From a virus: a stretch of DNA of 64,000 nucleotides. The stretch spans positions 1-64,000 of IMG/VR virus record IMGVR_UViG_3300035687_000002; one strand, 5' to 3'. How positions within the stretch are numbered: the first letter of the stretch is position 1; each line of letters opens with the position of its first letter. Shown here piece after piece: positions 24,337 to 32,869 of the stretch. Made by a program: the position numbers and the translations under genes. Below the pieces are notes generated by a model. The model was given only the letters and a program-made list of their open reading frames with translations, had not been told where the DNA came from and did not search any database.

Positions 24337-24801
24337 ATGAAAATATTTACTCCTCCAGATTATCCTCAGCTTAATGGACCCTCACTATTCCTTGGTGGAA
24401 GTATAGAAATGGGGAAAGCTGACAACTGGCAAGCACATTTAATAGGTTTATTTGAAAAATCCAAGAATTATGGAACATGGACTTTCCTTAATCCTAGAAG
24501 AAAAGATTGGGATAGTACATGGAAACAGGATATAAGCAATCCAAGCTTTTATCAGCAAGTAGACTGGGAACTCACTTATCTCGAAAGAGCAACAGCACGA
24601 GTTTTCTACTTTGCCGCTGATACCATTTCACCTATTACTCTTATGGAACTAGGAAAATTTGGCAATTTACCTAATACTTATATTATTTGTAACACAAATT
24701 ATCAAAGAAAGGGAAACGTTGACGTATTTTGCCACAGATATCAAATACCCCAATTGTGGGGACCTTCTCAACTTGTTGAGATTTTACACACAAAAGTTTA
24801 A
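24337..24801 (+). CDS. Nucleoside 2-deoxyribosyltransferase-like protein
   Basis: 154 aa. LFLGGSIEMGKADNW, LNPRRKDWD, WELTYLERA and TISPITLMELGKFG are typical of the second deoxyribosyltransferase-like family. It may cleave or transfer nucleobases on nucleosides or nucleotides. Such folds also occur among ADP-ribose and SLOG-type proteins. ATG 24337 chosen since the upstream TTG overlaps a stop. Confidence 0.75.
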   Translation: MKIFTPPDYPQLNGPSLFLGGSIEMGKADNWQAHLIGLFEKSKNYGTWTFLNPRRKDWDSTWKQDISNPSFYQQVDWELTYLERATARVFYFAADTISPITLMELGKFGNLPNTYIICNTNYQRKGNVDVFCHRYQIPQLWGPSQLVEILHTKV

Positions 24802-24804
24802 ATA

Positions 24805-24843
24805 ATGGACCCAATATTATTAACTGATTATTACAAGACATGA
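24805..24843 (+). other. Duplicated start remnant of the NAMPT-like gene
   Basis: ATG then DPILLTDYYKT and TGA. The intact gene at 25683 begins NPIILTDYYKV. The bases differ at synonymous positions, so this is a diverged remnant, not a recent copy. It lies upstream of an unknown gene and an EndoVII-type HNH gene that separate it from the intact gene. Confidence 0.7.
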
Positions 24844-25160
24844 GAATAATTAAATTTGAAGCTGATACAGAGGAATTGGCAGCAATTATACATTTCTCAG
24901 TTAGAACCCTCGAAAGAGGGTTTTTTGTTCCACATAGTTATATTAAACTTCTTGCACTTATATCACAAGTACAAGAATTCGCAACAACAGAGCAGATATG
25001 CAAAATGGCTCTTGAGAGAAAGATTGTATTCTCTGAACAAGTTGTTAGGAACTATATGGCAACACTCAAAAATTTTGGTATAATAACTAAACCAGCTGAG
25101 AACAAAAGAAGTATAGCTAAACCATATATCTTCAAAAATAAGGATACATTGCAAAAATAA
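24840..25160 (+). CDS. Hypothetical winged-helix-like protein, 106 aa
   Basis: Starts inside the TGA of the remnant. Helical with a possible winged-helix region (TEQICKMALERKIVFSEQVVRNYMATLKNFGII shortened here to its two cores TEQICKMAL and VVRNYMATL). It contains a strong terminator-like hairpin near its start. Probably resident rather than mobile, but it lies inside the interval inserted between remnant and intact NAMPT-like gene. Confidence 0.55.
   Translation: MRIIKFEADTEELAAIIHFSVRTLERGFFVPHSYIKLLALISQVQEFATTEQICKMALERKIVFSEQVVRNYMATLKNFGIITKPAENKRSIAKPYIFKNKDTLQK
24905..24926 (+). terminator. Intragenic terminator-like hairpin
   Basis: AACCCTC, loop GAAA, GAGGGTT, then six T, all inside codons 22-29 of the hypothetical gene. 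It has every feature of an intrinsic terminator. Confidence 0.6.
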
Positions 25161-25162
25161 GA

Positions 25163-25194
25163 TTTGGAAATGTATCCAGAATTTCGTATCTTTA
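25163..25194 (+). promoter_or_regulatory. Promoter of EndoVII-type HNH gene
   Basis: TTTG at 25163, 20-base spacer, TATCTTTA at 25187. A 9-bp perfect inverted repeat GGATACATT (25142-25150) / AATGTATCC (25169-25177) surrounds the -33 box. Confidence 0.65.
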
Positions 25195-25198
25195 TGGT

Positions 25199-25714
25199 AT
25201 GGAAAAAAGAATATGTACAGGTTGTAATCAGGAGAAACCCCTTGATTCAGACCATTTCACCAAGGACAAATATGACAAGTCAGGATTTACATATAGATGT
25301 AAAATCTGTAGAAATGAGACTAGCAGAAAATGGAATCTTAAAAATCCTGATAAGGTCAAAGAAGCCAACCTCTTAAATAGGGACAAAAGGAAGAAATTTT
25401 ATAGTTCTCCTGAAGGAATTGTTTGTTCAAGAAAAGCTCATCTTAAGAGAATGTATGGTATCACTCTTGATGATTTCAACAAGATGTTGAAGAATCAAGG
25501 AGGAAAATGTGCTATATGTAGAGGAACTGAGACTCGTGATAAGCATAAAGTTATGGCCGTTGACCATGACCATAAAACGGGAAAAGTTAGGGCTTTATTA
25601 TGTTTTAAATGTAATTCAGCTTTGGGTAATTTCAACGATGACCCTGAGTTATTAAAAAAGGCACTTAAATATTTAAAAAATTATGAATCCGATAATATTA
25701 ACGGACTATTATAA
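25199..25714 (+). CDS. Endonuclease VII-like HNH homing endonuclease
   Basis: 171 aa. A zinc start (CTGCNQEKPLD, CKICRNE), then the EndoVII core MYGITLDDFNKML, GGKCAICRGTE, AVDHDHKTGKVRALLCFKCN and LGNFNDDPELL. Its 3' end overlaps the start of the NAMPT-like gene by 32 bases, so it has become fused into the 5' end of that gene. Confidence 0.88.
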   Translation: MEKRICTGCNQEKPLDSDHFTKDKYDKSGFTYRCKICRNETSRKWNLKNPDKVKEANLLNRDKRKKFYSSPEGIVCSRKAHLKRMYGITLDDFNKMLKNQGGKCAICRGTETRDKHKVMAVDHDHKTGKVRALLCFKCNSALGNFNDDPELLKKALKYLKNYESDNINGLL

Positions 25715-27236
25715 GGTCGAACATTTTAGGCAATATCCTAAACATACTTCGATGATTTATAGTAATCTTACGGCTCGAAAGAGTAGAATAAAAGGAGTGA
25801 ATTCAATCATATTCTTTGGATTACAGCACTTTCTTCACAAGTATTTACAAGGTAAATTCCAAAAGGAATTCTTTGATACGCCTTGGGAACAAGTAGAAGA
25901 AGAATATAAATTTGCAATTAACACTTCTACAGAACATATTAAGGCTTTACATGAATTAGGATATCTTCCGATTTGTATAAAAGCAGTAGCTGAAGGAACA
26001 AGGGTTCCAATCAGGGTTCCTTGTATGACCATTTGTAACACCAAACCAGAATTTTACTGGCTGACAAACTATCTTGAGACACTCTTGAGTTGTCAACTGT
26101 GGCAGCCAATAACTTCAGCTACCATAGCTGCAGAATACTGGAAAATACTATCTAAATATGCAAAAGAAACTACTGGTTCAGATGCTGGAGTTCAGTGGCA
26201 AGGTCACGATTTTAGCATGCGTGGCATGTCTTCTGTGGAGACAGCTATATTATCAGGAATGGGTCATCTTACGTCCTTTACTGGTACCGACACTATTCCT
26301 GCTATCTATGCTTTGCGTAATTCTTATAAAGCTACTGGTCTTATTGGTGCATCTGTGCCTGCCACCGAACACTCGGTGATGTGCATGGGAACCAAAGATG
26401 ATGAAATTGGTACATTTAAGAATTTACTTGATATATATCCTACTGGTATTCTATCAGTTGTATCTGACACTTGGGATTTGTGGAAAGTTTTAACAGAGTA
26501 TTTACCTGCTTTAAAGGAGCAAATCCTTAGCAGAGATGGTAAACTGGTGATTCGTCCTGACTCTGGAGACCCAGTTGATATTATTTGTGGTACTTCAGAA
26601 CTTGAGGACTTGATAGATAGAATCACTAATGAAAATGGTAGTGCAAGTAGAGTAACTCCTCAGCAGAAAGGTTCTCCAGTCGAAAAAGGTGTAGTTGAGC
26701 TTCTGTGGGATGTTTTCGGAGGTACAATTGTAAAAGGAGCTGATGGTAATGAGTACAAAGTGCTGGATAGCCACATTGGAGCAATCTACGGAGATTCTAT
26801 TACACTCGAAAGGGCTACTCAGATATGCGAACGTCTAAAAGCCAAAGGTTTTGCTTCTACAAACATAGTATTTGGTATTGGTTCTTACACCTACCAGATG
26901 AATACCAGAGATACCTTTGGTTTTGCTGTAAAAGCTACCTATGGTGAACTTACTCATGTAGCTACTGAAGATATGTTTGACCAAGGTGGTCCTTCATTAG
27001 GAGAAACATGGATAGAACCCCGAGAAATCTTCAAAGACCCAATCACTGATGATGGTACCAAAAAGTCCTTAAAGGGTCTTATAAGCATCCAAATGAGCGT
27101 AGAAGGGCAATTAATAGCCAAGGACCAACAAACATGGGTACAAGAGGCTACAGGTTACCTTCAAACCGTCTATCTGGATGGTAAAACCACCAAAGAATAC
27201 ACTTTGGAGGAAATTCGTAAACGTATAAAACAATAA
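25683..27236 (+). CDS. Nicotinamide phosphoribosyltransferase-like; candidate Namat (NARP1)
   Basis: 517 aa with NAMPT blocks throughout: ILTDYYKVEHF, YSNLTARKS, HDFSMRGMSS, FTGTDTIPA, PATEHSVMC (catalytic His), VSDTWDLWKV, VIRPDSGDP, GAIYGDSIT and FGIGSYTYQ. NAMPT joins nicotinamide to PRPP. In NARP1 the phage homologue joins nicotinamide to ADP-ribose pyrophosphate to give NAD+ in one step, after NAD+-depleting defences. The Prs-like partner is 2 kb upstream. Assignment as Namat rather than NAMPT rests on this pairing. Confidence 0.9.
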   Translation: MNPIILTDYYKVEHFRQYPKHTSMIYSNLTARKSRIKGVNSIIFFGLQHFLHKYLQGKFQKEFFDTPWEQVEEEYKFAINTSTEHIKALHELGYLPICIKAVAEGTRVPIRVPCMTICNTKPEFYWLTNYLETLLSCQLWQPITSATIAAEYWKILSKYAKETTGSDAGVQWQGHDFSMRGMSSVETAILSGMGHLTSFTGTDTIPAIYALRNSYKATGLIGASVPATEHSVMCMGTKDDEIGTFKNLLDIYPTGILSVVSDTWDLWKVLTEYLPALKEQILSRDGKLVIRPDSGDPVDIICGTSELEDLIDRITNENGSASRVTPQQKGSPVEKGVVELLWDVFGGTIVKGADGNEYKVLDSHIGAIYGDSITLERATQICERLKAKGFASTNIVFGIGSYTYQMNTRDTFGFAVKATYGELTHVATEDMFDQGGPSLGETWIEPREIFKDPITDDGTKKSLKGLISIQMSVEGQLIAKDQQTWVQEATGYLQTVYLDGKTTKEYTLEEIRKRIKQ

Positions 27237-27237
27237 T

Positions 27238-27747
27238 ATGAAAAAGTTCGAAGAATTATCTATACCTCTTCAAAAGAAGAGAATAGTAAGAGATGCGATA
27301 GCACAAATACAAGCAGGAGTAATTGTTCCTACAGAAGGAGAATATTTCTATCTTCCTGATACTCATGGAGAGAAAGATTTACAAACTATTCTTAAGCGTG
27401 GGGAAACTTATACCTGTGAAGCATGTGCAAAAGGTTCACTTTTTGCGTCATGTGTCATAAGTACAAATGAAGTTAGTACGAGAGACAGTCTCGGTTCTGA
27501 ATCATTCCAAAGTAATAAATTAAAGAAATGGTTTTCTTACCTTGAGTTAGATATGATAGAGACTGCGTTCGAGAAGGAGATTATAACCGATAATGAAGGT
27601 GCCTTACGTAATGAATATGGCAATGAAAATACTCTTGCTAAGAGTTGTGTAAGGTTTGGTAAGAGGTTCAAATCTGATAAAAATAGATTACTTGCTATTC
27701 TTAATAATATTCTTAAGAATGGTACTTTTAAACCAGACAAGAAATGA
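27238..27747 (+). CDS. Conserved phage hypothetical protein, 169 aa
   Basis: Follows the NAMPT-like gene by one base. CEACAKGSLFASCV and LDMIETAFEKEI recall a recurring phage protein of unknown role with a C-x-x-C-x-x-G-SLF motif. Overlaps the next gene by four bases. Confidence 0.6.
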   Translation: MKKFEELSIPLQKKRIVRDAIAQIQAGVIVPTEGEYFYLPDTHGEKDLQTILKRGETYTCEACAKGSLFASCVISTNEVSTRDSLGSESFQSNKLKKWFSYLELDMIETAFEKEIITDNEGALRNEYGNENTLAKSCVRFGKRFKSDKNRLLAILNNILKNGTFKPDKK

Positions 27748-28319
27748 CAAATCGAGAATGGATAGCAAAAGGTCACACAGGATGTACCTTTGCAACATTA
27801 TTTGCTAAAGAGCCCCAATCAGTCGGTTGGGGCTTTTTTACTCCTGTAGATTTCCTCTTTGGAGCACATAAAGACTTTCTGATGGTATCTATTGAGTTTG
27901 TGGATGCTGAAGCAGATTTCTGGAATAAGAATAATGTGAAAGAATGGGCTCTATTAAACGGATTCTATCTTGAAGACACTTCAGAGAAGACTGAAGGACT
28001 CCGTATTAAATGTGAACAAGGAGCGAGTTGGGTGCAATATTTTGGACCTGACAGCCATGTTCCAACCAGAAGAACTCCACATCCAATGTTAATGTTTACC
28101 CAAAAACTAGGGCTTGGATACTATGCAAAAGTAGGTTTTAAGGGTGTTTTACACTTAGCTCATGCTTGGTATGATAAAATATCTGAAAGAGTCTATGATT
28201 TACTTTGGGAAAGGAGCTATCAACAGACCAAAAAGAAACTGGGACAGTCACCAGATATAAACTCGGCTGCTAAAACCACATGGATGAAGACAGATACATT
28301 GGATACGGTAAACTCTTAG
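27744..28319 (+). CDS. Hypothetical protein, 191 aa
   Basis: Contains EWIAKGHTGCTFATLFA, then GASWVQYFGPDSHVPTR and PHPMLMFTQKLG. Not recognised functionally. An intrinsic-terminator-like hairpin lies in codons 23-32, and the gene ends in TAG, overlapping the next gene by 40 bases. Confidence 0.6.
   Translation: MTNREWIAKGHTGCTFATLFAKEPQSVGWGFFTPVDFLFGAHKDFLMVSIEFVDAEADFWNKNNVKEWALLNGFYLEDTSEKTEGLRIKCEQGASWVQYFGPDSHVPTRRTPHPMLMFTQKLGLGYYAKVGFKGVLHLAHAWYDKISERVYDLLWERSYQQTKKKLGQSPDINSAAKTTWMKTDTLDTVNS
27811..27839 (+). terminator. Intragenic terminator-like hairpin
   Basis: AGCCCCAA, loop TCAGTCGG, TTGGGGCT and six T, inside the 5' part of the 191-aa gene. An eight-pair GC-rich stem. Confidence 0.65.
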
Positions 28320-28528
28320 AGTTACCATCCGGAAGGGTCGGTTTAGAACTGAGTCTCAATAACCTAGAGGAAATCTTCAACGAAATCCAAAGAGTCAGAG
28401 GAACAACAGCTAGGAATATTAAAATCTTAGTTCTACCAGTTAAACCTCATAATGTCACTGATTGGAGAACTCATTCTGTTAAGATTGGTGAAAGCAAATA
28501 TAAACAATCACTCATAAAAGAACACTAA
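28280..28528 (+). CDS. Hypothetical protein, 82 aa
   Basis: Begins inside the 3' end of the upstream gene in another frame. YGKLLELPSGRVGLELSL and IKILVLPVKPHN suggest a small alpha/beta fold. Not recognised. Confidence 0.55.
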   Translation: MDEDRYIGYGKLLELPSGRVGLELSLNNLEEIFNEIQRVRGTTARNIKILVLPVKPHNVTDWRTHSVKIGESKYKQSLIKEH

Positions 28529-28809
28529 TGGAATTTATAGAAGTAATAAAAAAGTACCTGCAAGACAAAGCTCCTTTACATGAGCTTAATCAGGTTGATA
28601 GAATCCTTACAGAAAAACTAAAGCAGACTCCAAAACTTGAGATTGACCGAGATGCAGCTGAAAAAGCAATAATTAGAAAGTGTAATGAAATGTGGAACGG
28701 TGAAAACAAGCTGTCTGTACTTAAATTCTTTAAGGAGATGACGGGAATGGGTTTGAAAGAATCTAAAGATTGGTGTGACACCAACATTTTTACTAAAGAA
28801 CCATCATGA
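28528..28809 (+). CDS. Ribosomal L7/L12 C-terminal-like small protein
   Basis: 93 aa. The C-terminal part KLSVLKFFKEMTGMGLKESK resembles the L7/L12 C-terminal motif (K-VIK-VREITGLGLKEAK). Stand-alone L12-like domains occur in phages and could bind translation GTPases; that is inference. Overlaps neighbours by one to four bases. Confidence 0.6.
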   Translation: MEFIEVIKKYLQDKAPLHELNQVDRILTEKLKQTPKLEIDRDAAEKAIIRKCNEMWNGENKLSVLKFFKEMTGMGLKESKDWCDTNIFTKEPS

Positions 28810-29228
28810 AAATACTCTTAATAGGACAAGCTCCTCCAGCAGCCAAGCAAAGAGTACCTTACGATACAACCCTTCTTTATGAAATATTAAGTTGGGTTGG
28901 TATATCTAAGGAAAAAGCTCAGGAAATGTTTGAATTTGAAGCTGTTAGTGATAAATTTCCCGGTTTTCTTGAAAAAGGACATAAAACACCTTCTCAGGAA
29001 GATATGGACAAACATTGGTCTAGCACTCTCGAGAGTAAAGTACAGGCTGCAGACAAAGTTTGGCTTTTGGGTAATGTGGCACGAGATTATTTTTATTCAA
29101 AGCCTAAAACTTGGAGTTGCAACCTTGAAATATTAGAGACTCTACATCCAAGCAAACTGAACTACAGCAGAATTCACGCTCAAAAAGAGCAATTAATCAC
29201 CAAGATTGAGTCATTTTTATCTAAATGA
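28806..29228 (+). CDS. Uracil-DNA glycosylase-fold-like protein, 140 aa
   Basis: KILLIGQAPPAAKQRVPYD at the start (glycosylase-type G-Q-x-P loop), FEFEAVSDKFPGF, KVWLLGNVARDYF and LETLHPSKLNYSR (HPS motif) follow a small UDG-like family of phages. Whether it removes uracil is unknown. A second, intron-split UDG lies at 42.4 kb. Confidence 0.6.
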   Translation: MKILLIGQAPPAAKQRVPYDTTLLYEILSWVGISKEKAQEMFEFEAVSDKFPGFLEKGHKTPSQEDMDKHWSSTLESKVQAADKVWLLGNVARDYFYSKPKTWSCNLEILETLHPSKLNYSRIHAQKEQLITKIESFLSK

Positions 29229-29239
29229 CAAATCGTCAC

Positions 29240-29270
29240 TTGGAACTGACACATAAAAAATTTAATTTTG
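29240..29270 (+). promoter_or_regulatory. Candidate promoter for the replication operon
   Basis: TTGG at 29240, 19-base spacer, TAATTTTG at 29263, in a 46-base gap before the gene at 29275. Confidence 0.55.
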
Positions 29271-29274
29271 TACT

Positions 29275-29487
29275 ATGGAAAAAGAAACAACAGAAATAGC
29301 ATCTGTATTTACAGTTACTAATTTCAGAACAGGAGAACAGGTAGAAGAAGTTATTGAAGGATATGGACAAGATGCCATTAAATGGCTTCGTAATGAGTAT
29401 CCTCGTCACACCAAGTTTGTATTAGACGGATTTGAGTTTGACGGAACCTTTGTACCTTTGTATATAAAAAACCGTCATCATGATTAA
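29275..29487 (+). CDS. Hypothetical protein, 70 aa
   Basis: Small acidic protein (ASVFTVTNFRTGEQVEEVIE, FVLDGFEFDGTFVPLY) just after a promoter. Overlaps the next gene by eight bases. Not recognised. Confidence 0.55.
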   Translation: MEKETTEIASVFTVTNFRTGEQVEEVIEGYGQDAIKWLRNEYPRHTKFVLDGFEFDGTFVPLYIKNRHHD

Positions 29488-30127
29488 CATTGAGAAATAT
29501 GCCTCTATTTTAGAGCAAGGTTTGCTTCTAGACCATTATTCTCTCCTCTGTTGCCTTCGGGATGGAGAAGAGCTTCCTAAAAGTAAACGGATAAAAGGAT
29601 TTATAAATCTTCTTCATAAAAAAGGTTATCTATCCAAAGACAAACTGACTTCCAAGGCAATTGAACTTATTGATAGTGATAGTGTAGTTTGTCCTAAGCC
29701 ACCTGTTATAGAGTCTACTGTTCCAGTGATAACTACAAAAGGATTGTTAAAAACACCAACTGTGAGTGATGATTACCTTGAATGGGCGAAGGTTCTACAT
29801 CAGAAATTACAAGACAGGTTAATAGAAAAGACTGGTAAGAAACAACAAAGACCTATTGTCAGAGGTACAGCATATTCATTTTTTCCCAATCTTGCGGATT
29901 TCTCTAAAGTTTTGTTAAAGGTTATTATTCTTTACAAATTAAAAGATTTTGATAAAATTGACAAATGCTTGATAAGATTCCTTGATAGAAAAGTCAGGGA
30001 AAATAGCTGGACTCCTTTACTTAATTATTACATAATGAAAGATGGAGCTTCAGCTTTAGTAACTGATATGGGAAATACAGAGGAAGAAGAAAACAATGAT
30101 GCTAACCCTTCAATTCATATTGTATGA
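29480..30127 (+). CDS. Hypothetical protein upstream of helicase, 215 aa
   Basis: The N-terminal 70 residues look like a winged helix (LLDHYSLLCCLRDGEELP, INLLHKKGYLSKDKLT), then a linker and a helical C-terminal domain. Overlap with the helicase gene suggests a helicase loader or partner; this is inferred from position only. Confidence 0.55.
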   Translation: MINIEKYASILEQGLLLDHYSLLCCLRDGEELPKSKRIKGFINLLHKKGYLSKDKLTSKAIELIDSDSVVCPKPPVIESTVPVITTKGLLKTPTVSDDYLEWAKVLHQKLQDRLIEKTGKKQQRPIVRGTAYSFFPNLADFSKVLLKVIILYKLKDFDKIDKCLIRFLDRKVRENSWTPLLNYYIMKDGASALVTDMGNTEEEENNDANPSIHIV

Positions 30128-31227
30128 TACAATTAAAAGATAACCTAAAAGCAGAGATAAAGAGAGGTAAGGAAGGAAAGAACATGACTATTCCTATAAA
30201 CTTGACAAAACTTGGTGATTATATTGAGATTGGAAGGAATACTATGTACACTGTTGGAGGAATTACTGGTTCCGGTAAATCAACCATCGTTCAGGAGATT
30301 TTTCTTCTGAGTGTAATGGATTGGTGGTTAAAGAATCAGGAAACAACCACTATTAAGCTGAATGTTATCTATTTTGGAATGGAGAGGAAAATGTTCATGT
30401 ATGCAGCAAAATGGATTTCCAGAGCTATATTCAAAGAACAAGGGATTAATATTCCATATATGAAAATTCTTCATAGAAGAGGTAAGAGTCTTGATGAAAA
30501 AGAACAAAAACTGGTTGATATTTATATGGACCAATTTGAACTGTGGCAGAAAGATGAAACTCTTATTGTTTTTGAAGGTACTAAGAATCCTACAGGAATT
30601 AGTATCTTTATAGATAATTTTGCCAAAAGACACGGGGAAGTTATTCCTCGTAAGGATGGAGAACTGGAATCAAAAAGTTATGAATCCAAACATGATAACC
30701 ATTTAGTGATAATTATCACTGACCACATTGGTATATTGAAACCTGAGAAGGTTGATGGTAAAACCAAAGCAAATTTGGACAAATTCTCAACTGCCATGAG
30801 AGATGCCCGTGACTTATACGGATTTAGTCCAGTGATTGTTCAGCAATTGAACAGAGGTGTAAGTGATGTGAGTAGATTAAAATTGGGTGATACTCTTCCA
30901 AAACTTGCTGACTTTGCTGAAACTTCAACTACTGCACATGATAGTGACGTGGTTTTAGCACTACTTGACCCTTATGCAATCTTGCCTGAGGGAACAAATA
31001 TGGACGTTGCAGGTTACAATCTACAAAAGATGAGAGACGAAAGAGGAGCCAAATTCTATAGAAGTCTTCACATATTAAAGAATTCCTTTGATAGTAATGG
31101 TATCTTTATTCCTCTAGCCTTTCACCCTTATTTCGGTATGTTTAAAGACATGCCCAAGAAGTCAAAAGATATGACTGACCTTGATTATCAGTCTATTATA
31201 GACGGAAGTTACTTTTTAACGGAATAA
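30124..31227 (+). CDS. DnaB-like replicative helicase
   Basis: 367 aa RecA-type ATPase: Walker A GGITGSGKST (about residue 48), VIYFGMERKMFMYAAKW as in DnaB, Walker B LVIIITDHIGIL, and IVQQLNRGVSD as motif H3. No N-terminal DnaG-interaction domain is visible, as in many phage helicases. It unwinds the fork for the family B polymerase. Confidence 0.85.
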   Translation: MIQLKDNLKAEIKRGKEGKNMTIPINLTKLGDYIEIGRNTMYTVGGITGSGKSTIVQEIFLLSVMDWWLKNQETTTIKLNVIYFGMERKMFMYAAKWISRAIFKEQGINIPYMKILHRRGKSLDEKEQKLVDIYMDQFELWQKDETLIVFEGTKNPTGISIFIDNFAKRHGEVIPRKDGELESKSYESKHDNHLVIIITDHIGILKPEKVDGKTKANLDKFSTAMRDARDLYGFSPVIVQQLNRGVSDVSRLKLGDTLPKLADFAETSTTAHDSDVVLALLDPYAILPEGTNMDVAGYNLQKMRDERGAKFYRSLHILKNSFDSNGIFIPLAFHPYFGMFKDMPKKSKDMTDLDYQSIIDGSYFLTE

Positions 31228-31228
31228 C

Positions 31229-31465
31229 ATGAATAAAGAACAATATCAATTATTAATAACAAAACCAGAGATTCCAATAGAACTCTGGTACGAATTTTTC
31301 CTCGAAAAGGGTGGAGCTAATATTGGACTTGAAGCATTTGTTGATATATTCACAAATATGCTTATGGGTGTCAGTATAGTTTCCAAAACTGGTCCTAAAT
31401 GGGTCAGTCTCGAGACTGCTTTGAGGAAGTTTTATGGGCATTATAACAAAAAGTTTGGATTATGA
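31229..31465 (+). CDS. Hypothetical protein, 78 aa
   Basis: Small protein between two helicases (IPIELWYEFFLEKGG, SLETALRKFYGHYN). Overlaps the SF2 helicase start by four bases. Not recognised. Confidence 0.55.
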   Translation: MNKEQYQLLITKPEIPIELWYEFFLEKGGANIGLEAFVDIFTNMLMGVSIVSKTGPKWVSLETALRKFYGHYNKKFGL

Positions 31466-32859
31466 TTACTCTTCGAAAAAACCAAGAGGAACCCGTCAAA
31501 ATAGGAACAGACTATTTCCTGTCAGGAAAGTCAATACCTTCTTTGATGGTTGAACCTGTAGCCTTTGGAAAGTCCGTGGTAATAGCTCATATAGCTCATG
31601 CCATTAAGGACTCAGGAAAAACATTATGTCTTCAGCCCTCTAAAGAGTTACTTGAACAGAACTACAACAAACTAGTGTCTATTGGAGGGTCAGCAAGTAT
31701 ATTTTCAGCCTCCTTTAAGCAGAAGGAATTTGGAGACATAACTTATGCTACTATTGGCACCATTAAGAACCTCGGGAGTGAATTCAAACGGAAAGGGTAT
31801 AAATATCTAATAGTTGATGAAGCTGATAGATATCCTCGTGCCAATGATTCTATGTTTGGGAAGTTTCTAAAAGACTCAGGTATTAAGTCAGTACTTGGAT
31901 TTACAGCCACACCTTTCAAGCTACAGACCAACAGTTTTGAAATGCAAGCCTATAGTTTGACAAAAATGCTCACAGCCAGAAGCAAACACGGTAATTTCTT
32001 CAAAGATATTATTCACATAACACAAATCTGTGATATCATAAAAGATAAGTATTGGACGGAATTGTTATATGAACAGTATGACTTTGATACTGGAAAGCTG
32101 ATATACAATTCAACTAAGGCTGAGTATACAGACGCTTCTATTAAAAGTGCTTATGAAGACCAGAATATTGATGAGAAAATCATTCGGAAGGTTAGGGAAC
32201 TAACTGATAGAAAGAGTATTTTAGTCTTTGTGCCTTCTGTAAGTGATGCAATAAGCCTTGCTTCGAGGATTCCAAGTGCAGTAGCAGTCTATGGAGATAT
32301 GCCAGTCAAAGAGAGAGATGAAGCTATTGAGCTATTTCGTTCTGGAGACGTAAGAGTAGCTATAAATGTTAATGTTTTGTCAATAGGATTTGACTATCAA
32401 GAGATTGATTGTATCATTCTTGGCAGACCGACAGCTTCTTTATCCTTAAATTATCAACAGTTGGGTCGTGGAACAAGGATTCATCCCAATAAGAAGAATT
32501 GCCTGATAGTAGATTTTGTTGGGAATACTGTGAAGTTTGGCAAGATAGATGACTTTATGTTTAAGAAAGTGTTAGGACTGTGGAAATTGTATGGAACTGG
32601 AGGCGTTTTATTGACTGGGATTCCAATTCATACCATTGGTGCTGTTACTGAAGAATCTGACAAGAAGGAGATTCTCCGGAAGGAGAAAATTAGCACAGCT
32701 TTGAAGGATGGGAAGGTTCTTGTTACATTTGGTAAGTTTGAAGGTAAGCTGGTAGAAGAGACTCCTGTTTGGTGGAGAGATTGGGCTCTGATTAACCTCG
32801 AGAGAGGAGCTAAGACAGGTCCTGTTTTAGATGAAATTTTACGTATTAACAACAAATAA
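31462..32859 (+). CDS. SF2 DEAD-type helicase, RadD-like
   Basis: 465 aa. Motif I PVAFGKSVV, motif Ia LQPSKELLEQN, motif II YLIVDEADRYP, motif III GFTATPF, motif V VNVLSIGFD and motif VI QQLGRGTRIHP, then CLIVDFVGN as in RadD. Motif I lacks the usual GSGKT, reading AFGKS. A C-terminal region includes LVTFGKFEGKLVEETPVWW. Probably a repair or branch-processing helicase. Confidence 0.85.
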   Translation: MITLRKNQEEPVKIGTDYFLSGKSIPSLMVEPVAFGKSVVIAHIAHAIKDSGKTLCLQPSKELLEQNYNKLVSIGGSASIFSASFKQKEFGDITYATIGTIKNLGSEFKRKGYKYLIVDEADRYPRANDSMFGKFLKDSGIKSVLGFTATPFKLQTNSFEMQAYSLTKMLTARSKHGNFFKDIIHITQICDIIKDKYWTELLYEQYDFDTGKLIYNSTKAEYTDASIKSAYEDQNIDEKIIRKVRELTDRKSILVFVPSVSDAISLASRIPSAVAVYGDMPVKERDEAIELFRSGDVRVAINVNVLSIGFDYQEIDCIILGRPTASLSLNYQQLGRGTRIHPNKKNCLIVDFVGNTVKFGKIDDFMFKKVLGLWKLYGTGGVLLTGIPIHTIGAVTEESDKKEILRKEKISTALKDGKVLVTFGKFEGKLVEETPVWWRDWALINLERGAKTGPVLDEILRINNK

Positions 32860-32869
32860 ATATACAATT

